6,666 nucleotides of DNA from Verrucomicrobia bacterium UBA1727 (GCA_002315875.1 DCIL01000030.1:46981-53646); one strand, 5' to 3'; shown: positions 1-6,521, counted from the first letter of the stretch. The notes: generated from the letters alone by a model not told the origin. Numbers and translations: made by a program.

Positions 1-1084
1 TCATCTCGTATTCCTTGCCCTCGGGTCTGAGCACGCCCGCCTCGCGAGCACCCTTCTCGCCACCGTACTTGACGAAGTCGTCGTAGGAGACGACCTGGGC
101 ACGGATGAAGCCCTTCTCGAAATCGGTGTGAATCACGCCAGCGCATTGCGGCGCCTTCCATCCCTTGCGGAAAGTCCACGCGCGCGACTCCTTCGGTCCC
201 GCAGTCAAAAAGCTCGCAAGCCCGAGCGTATCGTACGCAAGCTTGATCGTGCGGTCGAGGGACGACTCCGAAAGTCCGAACCCCTCGAGCATTTCCTTGA
301 TCTCCGCGTCCGTAAGCCCCGCGAGTTCCGCCTCGACCTGCGCACAGACGACTACGGTTTCGCTGCCCTGCTTCGCCGCGTATTCACGAAGCGCCGCGAC
401 ATGCGGATTGCTCTCGCCCGTGACATCATCGTCGGATACGTTGGCGCAGAAGATCACCTTCTTGTCGGTGAGGAAATGAAGTTCCTTGAGCACCTCGAGA
501 ATCGCGTCCCCTTCCTTGCGCGGGAACGAACGGACGCTCTTGCCTTCTTCCAAGTGCTTGAGAAGCGCAGCGCAGGCCTCGGCTTCGGGACGCAGGGCGG
601 GTTTCGCCTGCGCCTCCTTCTTGATGCGATCGTAGCGCTTCTGGAGCTGTTCCATATCCGCCAGCACCAGTTCCGTCTCGATTACCTCGGCGTCGCCGAC
701 GGGATCGATCGGCGCGGACTTGTTGCCGCCCTCCTGCACGTGAATGATGTCATCGTTCTCAAAGCAGCGTACGACATGGAGAATCGCATCGCACTCGCGG
801 ATGTTGGCGAGGAACTTGTTGCCGAGACCCTCACCCTTCGAAGCGCCCTTGACGAGACCGGCGATGTCGGTGAACTCGACGGTCGCGCGAATGATCTGAG
901 CGGACTTCTCCATCTCCGCCAACTTTTCGAGCCGCGCGTCCGCAACCTCGACAATCGCCGAATTCGGCTCGATCGTGCAGAACGGATAATTCTCCGCCGC
1001 TGCCTGCTGGCGCTTGGTGAGCGCGTTGAAAAGAGTGGACTTGCCGACGTTGGGAAGTCCGACAATACCTACTGAAAGACTCAT
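1..1084 (-). CDS. ychF: Obg-like ribosome-associated ATPase YchF, 3' end cut by window
   Basis: My translation of the reverse strand begins MSLSVGIVGLPNVGKST and stays in frame to ...RPEGKEYEM at the window edge, giving 361 visible residues. The family usually has about 363-370, so only roughly a dozen C-terminal residues are missing. The P-loop GLPNVGKST is at residues 9-17, switch II (DIAGLVKGASKGEGLGNKF) at about 73-91, and the degenerate G4 motif reads NVSD (215-218) instead of NKxD. A degenerate G4 is typical of YchF and explains its preference for ATP over GTP. The TGS-containing C-terminus includes the hallmark HTDFEKGFIRA. YchF binds ribosomes and is linked to translation control and stress responses. 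The ATG overlaps the cysE stop as ATGA and has its own SD (AAGGA), so it is probably co-translated with cysE. Assignment is firm; its physiological role in this organism is not readable. Confidence 0.96.
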   Translation of the reverse strand, partial: MSLSVGIVGLPNVGKSTLFNALTKRQQAAAENYPFCTIEPNSAIVEVADARLEKLAEMEKSAQIIRATVEFTDIAGLVKGASKGEGLGNKFLANIRECDAILHVVRCFENDDIIHVQEGGNKSAPIDPVGDAEVIETELVLADMEQLQKRYDRIKKEAQAKPALRPEAEACAALLKHLEEGKSVRSFPRKEGDAILEVLKELHFLTDKKVIFCANVSDDDVTGESNPHVAALREYAAKQGSETVVVCAQVEAELAGLTDAEIKEMLEGFGLSESSLDRTIKLAYDTLGLASFLTAGPKESRAWTFRKGWKAPQCAGVIHTDFEKGFIRAQVVSYDDFVKYGGEKGAREAGVLRPEGKEYEM

Positions 1085-1830
1085 TGTATTTCCTTGATAG
1101 TTGGAGCCGGTGGCTTGTTGTAAACTCGTGAATGCGGCGGGACGGACGAGATCAGCCAGACGCTGCCGCCGATCTCACTGTCGTGTCCGATGGTCGTATC
1201 ACCGCCGAGCACGGTAGCACCCGCATAGATGACCACGTTGTCCTCGACGTTCGGGTGACGCTTGATGCCCTTGACGAGCGCGCCCGTGACGGGATCCTTG
1301 TCAAAGCTCTTCGCACCGAGCGTCACCCCCTGATAAAGCTTGACGTTGCGACCGATCACACACGTCTCGCCGATGACGACGCCCGTGCCGTGGTCGATGA
1401 AGAATCGCTCGCCGATGGTCGCGCCAGGATGGATGTCGATGCCGGTCTTGGAATGGGCAAGTTCGGACATCACGCGCGGAATGATCGGCACCTTGAGCCG
1501 GTAGAGCTCGTGCGCCATGCGGTGGATCGTAACCGCGTAGAGTCCGGGATACGCCATCACCACTTCCATCGGACTCGTCGCCGCGGGATCGCCCTCGTAG
1601 GCCGCCTGCACATCGGTCTCAACCAGACGCTTCACCTCCGGCATCCGGTCGATGAAGTCAGCCACCAGCGCCTTCGCGTCGGCATTAGGCATCAAGAGCG
1701 CAATTTCCTTCTCGAGGTCCGCCGCGATCTCCGGCAACTGGCTCTTCGCTCCGAGGTCGGCGTACACACACGGATGCAGCACTGCGAGGCCGTGACTGAC
1801 GATGTGCTCGATTCGCTGAGGCAGCGTCAT
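1081..1830 (-). CDS. cysE: Serine O-acetyltransferase (CysE/EpsC type)
   Basis: This 249-residue enzyme transfers acetyl from acetyl-CoA to L-serine, giving O-acetylserine for cysteine synthase in the cytoplasm. The N-terminal helical domain covers about 1-125 and includes SPMEVVMAYPGLYAVTIHR. The C-terminal left-handed beta-helix of hexapeptide repeats follows, with TGIDIHPGATIG (129-140), FIDHGTGVVIGE (144-155), LYQGVTLGA (165-173) and KRHPNVEDNV. Asp81, Asp132 and His147 match catalytic or substrate-binding residues of E. coli CysE. The tail ends in KEIQ rather than the terminal Ile that E. coli CysE inserts into CysK, so a cysteine synthase complex is uncertain. I chose the ATG at 1830 because it forms ATGA with the metX-metW stop and has AGGAGGA 4 nt upstream. 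A longer frame open to 2016 runs through the metW coding region and has no family similarity. Its ATGA link to ychF makes it the middle gene of a coupled operon. Confidence 0.96.
   Translation of the reverse strand: MTLPQRIEHIVSHGLAVLHPCVYADLGAKSQLPEIAADLEKEIALLMPNADAKALVADFIDRMPEVKRLVETDVQAAYEGDPAATSPMEVVMAYPGLYAVTIHRMAHELYRLKVPIIPRVMSELAHSKTGIDIHPGATIGERFFIDHGTGVVIGETCVIGRNVKLYQGVTLGAKSFDKDPVTGALVKGIKRHPNVEDNVVIYAGATVLGGDTTIGHDSEIGGSVWLISSVPPHSRVYNKPPAPTIKEIQ
1091..1095 (-). promoter_or_regulatory. Shine-Dalgarno for ychF
   Basis: AAGGA lies 6 nt before the ychF ATG, inside the last codons of cysE. It supports the ATG at 1084 and independent ribosome loading at the overlap. Confidence 0.7.
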
Positions 1831-3608
1831 TTCTTCCTCCTGATGCGGGCGATGATCTTCGAAGCGCCGAGGTTCTTGAAGCCGAGCAGCAGGAGAAGCT
1901 TGCCGATGAGATGACGCGACTCCGCCCGCACCTCGAGGATCTCGATGTTCTCCTTCTCGCAGAGCGCCTTGAAATCCTTGAGCGTGATGCAATGGATGTT
2001 CGGTGTGTCGTACCACTGGAACGGCAGCTGCTTCGAGACCGGGAGCCGTCCGGTAAGCGCAAGCGTGAGCCGAATGCGGTACGCGGCAAAGTTCGGAAAG
2101 GTCACGATCGCCTCGTCCGCGATTCGCAGAAGCTCGTCCAGCGCTCCACGCGGATTCTTAACCTCCTGCAATGTGTCGGACATGATCGCGACATCGTAAT
2201 GACGATCGGGTATCGTATCGAGCCGGTCGTCGATATCGTCCCAGAATATGTCATGGCCGTCCGCAATCGCCTCCTCGTAGCGGTCGAGATCGATTTCGAC
2301 GCCGTCACCCTTGATTGCCTTCGCCTTCCGGAGAACATTCAGAAGCGTGCCATCGCCGCAGCCGATATCCACCACATGATCGCCGCGGCTCACCATCTTC
2401 ACGATGCTTCTGAAATCGCGCTCCTGCGCTTCCGTCACCTTGACGTCGCGATTGTGAAGGAAGCCGCCGACAATCTTCGAAAGGTCCTCAATGTCCGTCA
2501 GGAACGAGTCGTGTCCCGTCCCCGAATTGATATGACAGTACGAAACCGACTTGTGCGCGTTCATGAGCGCGGACACAATCTCGTCCGACTGCCACGGCGG
2601 AAAGAGAATGTCGTTCGCGTACGAAACGACGAGCGTCTTCGCATTGACCCTCGCAAACGCCGCGTCGAGCGAACCGTAACGGTCGCAAGGATCGGCAAGG
2701 TCGAGCGAACGGGTGATGTGAAGGTAACTGTTCGCGTCGAAGCGCTTGAGAAACTTGCCGGCCTGATAGTCGAGATAGCTCTCGATCTGGAAATAGGTCT
2801 TGAAGAGACGATCGCGTTCGGCACGATCCGCGTCCGGCGCGTTGACGAAACTCTCCTGGAGGGCTCGACCGAACTTGCGTTGCAGGAGCTCACGCGAAAG
2901 GTAGGTGACGTGCGCGAGCTGCCGCGCCGCGGTTAGACCCGCACGCGGACCTTCCCCGCACTTGCCCTCCGTTCCCGCATAGTAGTCGCCACCATTCCAC
3001 TTCGGATCGTCCGTAATCGCACTCCGGCTCATCACCGCAAAGGCGAGTGCCTGAGTGTTCAGATTGGCCGAAGTCGCCACGAGAATCACCTTCTCGGCAT
3101 CGTCCGGATAACGGGTCATCCAGTTGACGACCTGCACGCCGCCGTAGCTGCCGCCGATGATCGCGGCAAGTTTCTTGACTCCAAGTTCCTTGAGCAGCAG
3201 ACGGAAGACATCGACCGCATCGTCAAAGCTGTATTGCGGAAACGCCGAGCCGTAGGGACGCCCAGTTTCGGGATTGGTGGACATGGGCCCTGTCGTTCCC
3301 GAACAGCCGCCGAGCACATTGGCGCAGACGACGTGATAGATGTTCGTATCGATCGCCCGTCCGGGACCGACCATACCCTCCCACCAGCCGCTGGGCTTTT
3401 CCTCGCCAGGACGAATTCCCGCGACGTGACTGTCGCCCGTCAGCGCGTGAGTAATGTAAACGGTGTTGTAGCCGTTGTTCGGCGCCCCGCATTCCTCGTA
3501 GGCAACCTCGATTTCCTTCAACACTCCGCCATAGGCGAGCTTGAAACCGTCCGCCCCGAGCGGCAGCTTCATCTTCTTGAGTTCAACTATTCCAACGCCT
3601 TCGTTCAT
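1827..3608 (-). CDS. metX: Homoserine O-acyltransferase MetX fused to MetW
   Basis: This 593-residue frame joins two proteins normally encoded by adjacent genes. Residues ~1-386 are an alpha/beta-hydrolase MetX: THALTGDSH (53-61), nucleophile elbow GGSYGG with Ser154, Asp333 in YANDILFPPW and His366 in SGTGHDSFL form the expected triad. It acylates homoserine for methionine synthesis; whether acetyl- or succinyl-CoA is used cannot be read by eye. Residues ~395-593 are MetW, a SAM-binding-type fold with VVDIGCGDGTLL (412-423), acidic GVEID (436-440), FPNFAAYRIRL and PFQWYDTPNIHCITLKDF. The join at about 387-395 is short and has no stop or frameshift. MetW is required for methionine synthesis alongside MetX in several proteobacteria; its exact chemistry is unsettled. 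Start: ATG 3608 has no SD but lies just after a -10 box. Met13 (3572) is an alternative. The stop overlaps cysE as ATGA. Confidence 0.95.
   Translation of the reverse strand: MNEGVGIVELKKMKLPLGADGFKLAYGGVLKEIEVAYEECGAPNNGYNTVYITHALTGDSHVAGIRPGEEKPSGWWEGMVGPGRAIDTNIYHVVCANVLGGCSGTTGPMSTNPETGRPYGSAFPQYSFDDAVDVFRLLLKELGVKKLAAIIGGSYGGVQVVNWMTRYPDDAEKVILVATSANLNTQALAFAVMSRSAITDDPKWNGGDYYAGTEGKCGEGPRAGLTAARQLAHVTYLSRELLQRKFGRALQESFVNAPDADRAERDRLFKTYFQIESYLDYQAGKFLKRFDANSYLHITRSLDLADPCDRYGSLDAAFARVNAKTLVVSYANDILFPPWQSDEIVSALMNAHKSVSYCHINSGTGHDSFLTDIEDLSKIVGGFLHNRDVKVTEAQERDFRSIVKMVSRGDHVVDIGCGDGTLLNVLRKAKAIKGDGVEIDLDRYEEAIADGHDIFWDDIDDRLDTIPDRHYDVAIMSDTLQEVKNPRGALDELLRIADEAIVTFPNFAAYRIRLTLALTGRLPVSKQLPFQWYDTPNIHCITLKDFKALCEKENIEILEVRAESRHLIGKLLLLLGFKNLGASKIIARIRRKK
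1835..1841 (-). promoter_or_regulatory. Shine-Dalgarno for cysE built from metW C-terminal codons
   Basis: AGGAGGA sits 4 nt before the cysE ATG and decides the start. It is formed by the two AGG arginine codons and following lysine codon of the RRKK tail of the upstream fusion protein, so the same bases serve as coding sequence and ribosome-binding site. Confidence 0.85.
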
Positions 3609-3609
3609 T

Positions 3610-3625
3610 TCGCTGTATTATACCA
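3610..3625 (-). promoter_or_regulatory. Extended -10 promoter of the metXW-cysE-ychF operon
   Basis: The minus strand reads TGGTATAAT (3625-3617), a perfect TATAAT with an extended-10 TGn. No good -35 is visible at 17 nt, which an extended -10 tolerates. The predicted first transcribed base is about 3610, only some 2 nt before the ATG at 3608. This implies a leaderless or nearly leaderless mRNA, or initiation at Met13 (3572). It is the only clear promoter in the 42-nt gap after the ABC-F gene. Confidence 0.7.
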
Positions 3626-3650
3626 TAAATGACTGCTACAAAAGCGCATG

Positions 3651-5666
3651 TCAGCCATTATTGGCCGCGGTTAGCGCCTCAAGTTCGGTGGCGGCTTCCT
3701 CCCAGTCGGCGGTGTAGCGGTCGATCTCAAACTGGAGCGTGCGCACCTCACGATTCTTAGCGGCAAAATCAGTATCGGGCTTCGGATTGAAAAGCTCTTC
3801 GGAAGCTGCATCGAGCGCCGCCTGCAACTCTTCGATCTTCTTCTCCGCCGTCTCAACCCGCTTCTTCAATTCCTTCACCTTCGGCGCAATCTTCGCCCGC
3901 TCGGCCGCCCGCTGCTGCCGAAGTTCGCGAGAAGAAAGTTTAGAAGGTTGAGAAAGTTGAGAAGGTTGAGAGAGTTGAGAAGGTTGAGAGGGTTGAGAAG
4001 GTTGAGAGGTTCCACTCTCTTTCTTCTCACAATAATAATCGTAGCCACCCGGGTACTGCCGAAGTCCGTCGCGACTAATTTCGAGGACGCTGGTGGCGAC
4101 TTCGCGGACAAAGTCAATGTCGTGCGAAACGAGAAGAATCGTCCCCTTGTACTGCTTGAGTGCATCCTGCAATAGACGCCGTCCGTCCATATCAAGATGG
4201 GTCGTCGGTTCGTCGAGCAGCAGGAAGTTCGGTGCAGTCAGGAAGAGTCGCAGGAACGCAAGGCGAATCTTCTCACCACCGGAGAGCACCCCTGCCGGCT
4301 TTTCAACATCGTTCTCGTCAAAGCCGAAGGCGCCGAGCTGGTTGCGGAAGACCTTCTCGGGACCTCCCCCGTGGGCATCCCACGCATTCTTCGCATTGCG
4401 ATAGACGCTTAAGTCCGGTGGAATTGTCTCGGCAAACTCCTGTGAAAGATAACCGGGCACGACATTGTGTCCGAGCACCGCCTTGCCCTCGCTCGGTTCG
4501 CGCGTGCCCGCGATAATGCGCATCAGCGTCGTCTTGCCGAGTCCATTGTAGCCAATCAGCGCAACCTTATCGCCGCGCGTGATGTTGAACTCCAGTCCAC
4601 GGAAGACAAACCGCGGCATTTCATACGCAAAGCCCAGGTTCTCGCAGCGGAACATCTCAATGCCGCTCGGCGGCGGTTCAGCAAGGCGGAGACGTCCTGA
4701 ATTGGTATAGCGCTTGGGCAACACGATCCGCTCTTCGTCGATCTTGTCAATGAGCTTCTGCCGCGATTGCGCCTGCGCGGCCTTTGTCGCCTGAGCACGG
4801 AAGCGGTCCACAAACCGCTGAAGCTGTTCGCGGTGGTGGTCCTGATTCTCCTTGGCCGCCTTGAGATGTTCGTACCTGACCTCGCGCTCGGTGAGATAAT
4901 AATCAAGATCGCCTTCATATCTCGTCACGGTGCCGGCATCCACCTCGACCGTGATGTTCGTCAAGGTCCGCAGCAGATAGCGGTCATGCGAAATGAGCAT
5001 GAGCGTACCATCGTAAAGTTTAAGAAACTTCTGCAGCCAGTCCACCGCCGGAAGATCAAGATAGTTGGACGGTTCGTCGAGCAGCAAAAGATCCGGCTTT
5101 GACGCGAGAACACGCGAAAGTTCCGCGCGCATGCGCCATCCACCTGAGAACGATTTAAAGGGTTTTGAAAACTCCTCAACCGTAAAGCCAAGACCCCCCA
5201 ACGCGATCTTCACCCGCGTTTCGATATCATATCCACCGAGGTGCTCGAATTTTGTCTGAAGGTCACCGAGTTCGTGGAGGAGTTGTTGAGAGAGTTGAGA
5301 GGGTTGAGAAAGTTGAGAGGGTTGAGAGAGTTGAGAGGTGTTGTAGAGGGTGTCCTCCAGTTCGTGGATGCGCGCTTCCATCTCGGAAAGTCCAGGAATG
5401 CCGCGAAGCGAATACTCAAGCAACGTCTCGTCCGGAGTATCGGGTTCGGGATTCTGCCGCGTAAAGCCAATGCGCGGCGAATTTTCAATGATCAGCTCTC
5501 CGGTGTCGGTGGACATCTCACCGAGAATGATTTTGAACAGAGTCGACTTTCCACTTCCGTTTGGACCAACCACACCTACACGATCGCCCTTGTTGACACG
5601 AAACGTGACATTTGACAGAACGTTCTGATGTCCGTAATGAACTGAAATTCCCTGAAAGTCGAGCAT
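3651..5666 (-). CDS. ABC-F family ATPase (YheS/Uup-like) with inserted SQP/SQL repeats
   Basis: This soluble 671-residue protein has two ATPase domains and no membrane segment, so it is a ribosome-associated ABC-F factor, not a transporter. NBD1: Walker A GPNGSGKST (34-42), signature SFSGGW (172-177), Walker B LLLLDEPSN (193-201), H-loop SHD (226-228). The charged interdomain linker, which contacts P-site tRNA in this family, spans ~252-335. NBD2: GYNGLGKTT (372-380), LSGGEK (461-466), LLLDEPTTHLD (482-492), SHD (514-516). The C-terminus (~580-670) is a predicted coiled coil. Two tripeptide-repeat tracts interrupt it at ~110-128, the tip of the NBD1 helical hairpin (arm position), and ~553-577, before the coiled coil. 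Without them the length would be ~629, near E. coli YheS. ATG 5666 begins the family-like MLDFQGISVHYG; the frame is open to 5804 but that part overlaps apbE. No SD is visible. Resistance-type function is not indicated. Confidence 0.94.
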   Translation of the reverse strand: MLDFQGISVHYGHQNVLSNVTFRVNKGDRVGVVGPNGSGKSTLFKIILGEMSTDTGELIIENSPRIGFTRQNPEPDTPDETLLEYSLRGIPGLSEMEARIHELEDTLYNTSQLSQPSQLSQPSQLSQQLLHELGDLQTKFEHLGGYDIETRVKIALGGLGFTVEEFSKPFKSFSGGWRMRAELSRVLASKPDLLLLDEPSNYLDLPAVDWLQKFLKLYDGTLMLISHDRYLLRTLTNITVEVDAGTVTRYEGDLDYYLTEREVRYEHLKAAKENQDHHREQLQRFVDRFRAQATKAAQAQSRQKLIDKIDEERIVLPKRYTNSGRLRLAEPPPSGIEMFRCENLGFAYEMPRFVFRGLEFNITRGDKVALIGYNGLGKTTLMRIIAGTREPSEGKAVLGHNVVPGYLSQEFAETIPPDLSVYRNAKNAWDAHGGGPEKVFRNQLGAFGFDENDVEKPAGVLSGGEKIRLAFLRLFLTAPNFLLLDEPTTHLDMDGRRLLQDALKQYKGTILLVSHDIDFVREVATSVLEISRDGLRQYPGGYDYYCEKKESGTSQPSQPSQPSQLSQPSQLSQPSKLSSRELRQQRAAERAKIAPKVKELKKRVETAEKKIEELQAALDAASEELFNPKPDTDFAAKNREVRTLQFEIDRYTADWEEAATELEALTAANNG
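3938..4009 (+). repeat. 9-bp minisatellite, eight units, coding for P/L-S-Q repeats
   Basis: Plus-strand consensus GTTGAGARR is repeated eight times without gaps; the outermost unit at 3938-3946 is degenerate (GTTTAGAAG). In the ABC-F gene, read on the minus strand, each unit is three codons, CYY-TCT-CAA, giving Pro/Leu-Ser-Gln. Only the last two bases of a unit vary, and TCT and CAA are never replaced by synonymous codons. This suggests recent DNA-level duplication. Copy-number change would keep the reading frame. It lies in the linker between NBD2 and the C-terminal coiled coil. Confidence 0.95.
5285..5338 (+). repeat. Second copy of the 9-bp minisatellite, six units
   Basis: Six contiguous GTTGAGARR units, in the same orientation and same codon phase as the array at 3938-4009 about 1.3 kb away in the same gene. 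It encodes alternating SQL and SQP at residues ~110-128 of the ABC-F protein, between two helices of the NBD1 arm region. A partial unit borders it at about 5281-5284. Confidence 0.95.
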
Positions 5667-5697
5667 GAGATGAGAAGCGAAGAGAGGTGATGAGAAG
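5667..5697 (-). repeat. Repeat-filled leader of the ABC-F gene without a Shine-Dalgarno
   Basis: The 31 nt between the apbE stop and the ABC-F ATG are almost all pyrimidine on the coding strand. They contain CTTCTCATC twice (5697-5689 and 5677-5669). The plus-strand form GATGAGAAG differs by one base from the minisatellite unit GTTGAGAAG. There is no purine-rich ribosome-binding site, so translation may depend on coupling to apbE or on S1-type binding to the pyrimidine tract. No promoter is visible here, so apbE and the ABC-F gene are probably co-transcribed. Confidence 0.6.
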
Positions 5698-6468
5698 TTA
5701 GGGTGTGAGCCAGATGGTGCGGGCGGAGGGATGATGAGCACGGATGTATGCCTCTGCCTTTTCGCGTCCGAGAATGAAACAGATGGTTGAAAGTCCATCG
5801 GCAATCATCGCACTTCCGGGATGAATCACCGTCACCGAATAAGGTGCATCGGTCACCGAGGATCCATCACGTCCGTCCTTTATGTGATCGCCGCGGAAAT
5901 ACTTTGCACTGGTCGCACACGCCTCTCCCGCCGAAAGCGTGAAGACCGTCGGCTCGCGGCCTTCGGAATATACAGCCGTCTGCCAATTGCCGCCGATCGC
6001 CTTGAGATTTCCGCCAAGATCGATGAGAATGCGATTGGTCTGAGCGGCCTTCACAATCCGTTCTGCAGCAAGATCAACGGCAAAGCCCTTGGCAATGCCA
6101 CCGAGGTCAAGCGTTCCCTTGCCGCGCCACCGCGGATTGAAAACGCCTTTTGATTCTTCGCGAAGACGAATCGCCATTCGATAGCAATCGCGAACGAGAG
6201 GATTGCAATCGTAAAGAATCTCACCATCGCTCTTACTCGCGAACCGAGAAAGCTCGCTCTCGGGATCATGCGCATCAAGAAGTCGCTCGACTTCGGCAAA
6301 GACCTCCTTGACCGAGGCAACCGCCTCCTCCATGCCCTCTCCGTCGCCCTGCCACTGCACCGCGGCAATCGTACCCATGACCGGCCACTCTACACGCTCA
6401 ATCTCGTTTCGTCCGCAACCGCAGACGAACATCAAAGCCACGAGCAAAATAGAGTTTATCAAGCGCAT
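5698..6468 (-). CDS. apbE: FAD:protein FMN transferase, compact lipoprotein form
   Basis: ApbE splits FAD and attaches FMN through a phosphoester bond to Thr/Ser of exported flavoproteins such as Nqr or Rnf subunits. Starting at ATG 6468, the 256 residues open with a lipoprotein signal: Arg2, hydrophobic INSILLVALMFV, and lipobox VCGC with the modifiable Cys18. It should therefore be anchored to a membrane on the extracytoplasmic side. Family motifs are VMGT (30-33), SELSRF (71-76), DLGGIAKGFAVD (121-132), LIDLGGNL (148-155), ATSAKYFRGDHI (185-196) and ADGLSTICFILG (223-234), in which Asp224 and Thr228 match Mg2+ ligands. Family members are usually 310-350 aa. Here FNPRWRG (110-116) runs almost directly into DLGG, lacking the usual ~50-residue Trp-containing segment. 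No SD is seen; a terminator hairpin lies immediately upstream. The frame is open to a GTG at 6561, but that start would bury the signal peptide. Confidence 0.92.
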   Translation of the reverse strand: MRLINSILLVALMFVCGCGRNEIERVEWPVMGTIAAVQWQGDGEGMEEAVASVKEVFAEVERLLDAHDPESELSRFASKSDGEILYDCNPLVRDCYRMAIRLREESKGVFNPRWRGKGTLDLGGIAKGFAVDLAAERIVKAAQTNRILIDLGGNLKAIGGNWQTAVYSEGREPTVFTLSAGEACATSAKYFRGDHIKDGRDGSSVTDAPYSVTVIHPGSAMIADGLSTICFILGREKAEAYIRAHHPSARTIWLTP

Positions 6469-6472
6469 AGAC

Positions 6473-6504
6473 AAAAAAGAAGCGCGGCCCTTTTGAAGCC
6501 GCGC
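6473..6504 (-). terminator. Intrinsic terminator or attenuator abutting apbE
   Basis: On the minus strand GCGCGGC (6504-6498) pairs perfectly with GCCGCGC (6488-6482). The 9-nt loop can shrink to 5 through two U-G pairs. The stem is followed by UUC and six U (6481-6473). The plus-strand reading has no U-tract after the stem, so it acts in the apbE direction. Only 4 nt separate the U-tract from the apbE ATG, leaving no room for a promoter between them. Confidence 0.85.
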
Positions 6505-6521
6505 CCTCGTTCCTTGAACCG

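Noticed and set aside
128..1075. Long plus-strand open frame opposite ychF, and similar ones at 1132-1914 and 1911-2936
   Set aside because: These are shadows caused by GC-rich codon bias; the opposite strand carries conserved YchF, CysE and MetXW motifs.
1831..2016. Longer cysE start at 2016
   Set aside because: It overlaps the conserved MetW C-terminus; the ATG at 1830 has a strong SD and an ATGA overlap.
3578..3590. GAGTTCAAC-like sequence in the metX N-terminal codons resembling the intergenic hexamers
   Set aside because: A single short match; likely chance.
3938..4009. CRISPR array
   Set aside because: Units are 9 bp and contiguous without spacers.
3948..5339. Plus-strand frames rich in LRRLRGLRRLR and VERVERVEK across the repeat arrays
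   Set aside because: They are antisense readings of the minisatellite; the minus-strand frame has all ABC-F motifs.
5667..5804. Longer ABC-F start giving a 46-residue N-terminal extension
   Set aside because: The extension is entirely within the apbE coding region in another frame, has no family similarity, and MLDFQGISVHYG is the expected family N-terminus.
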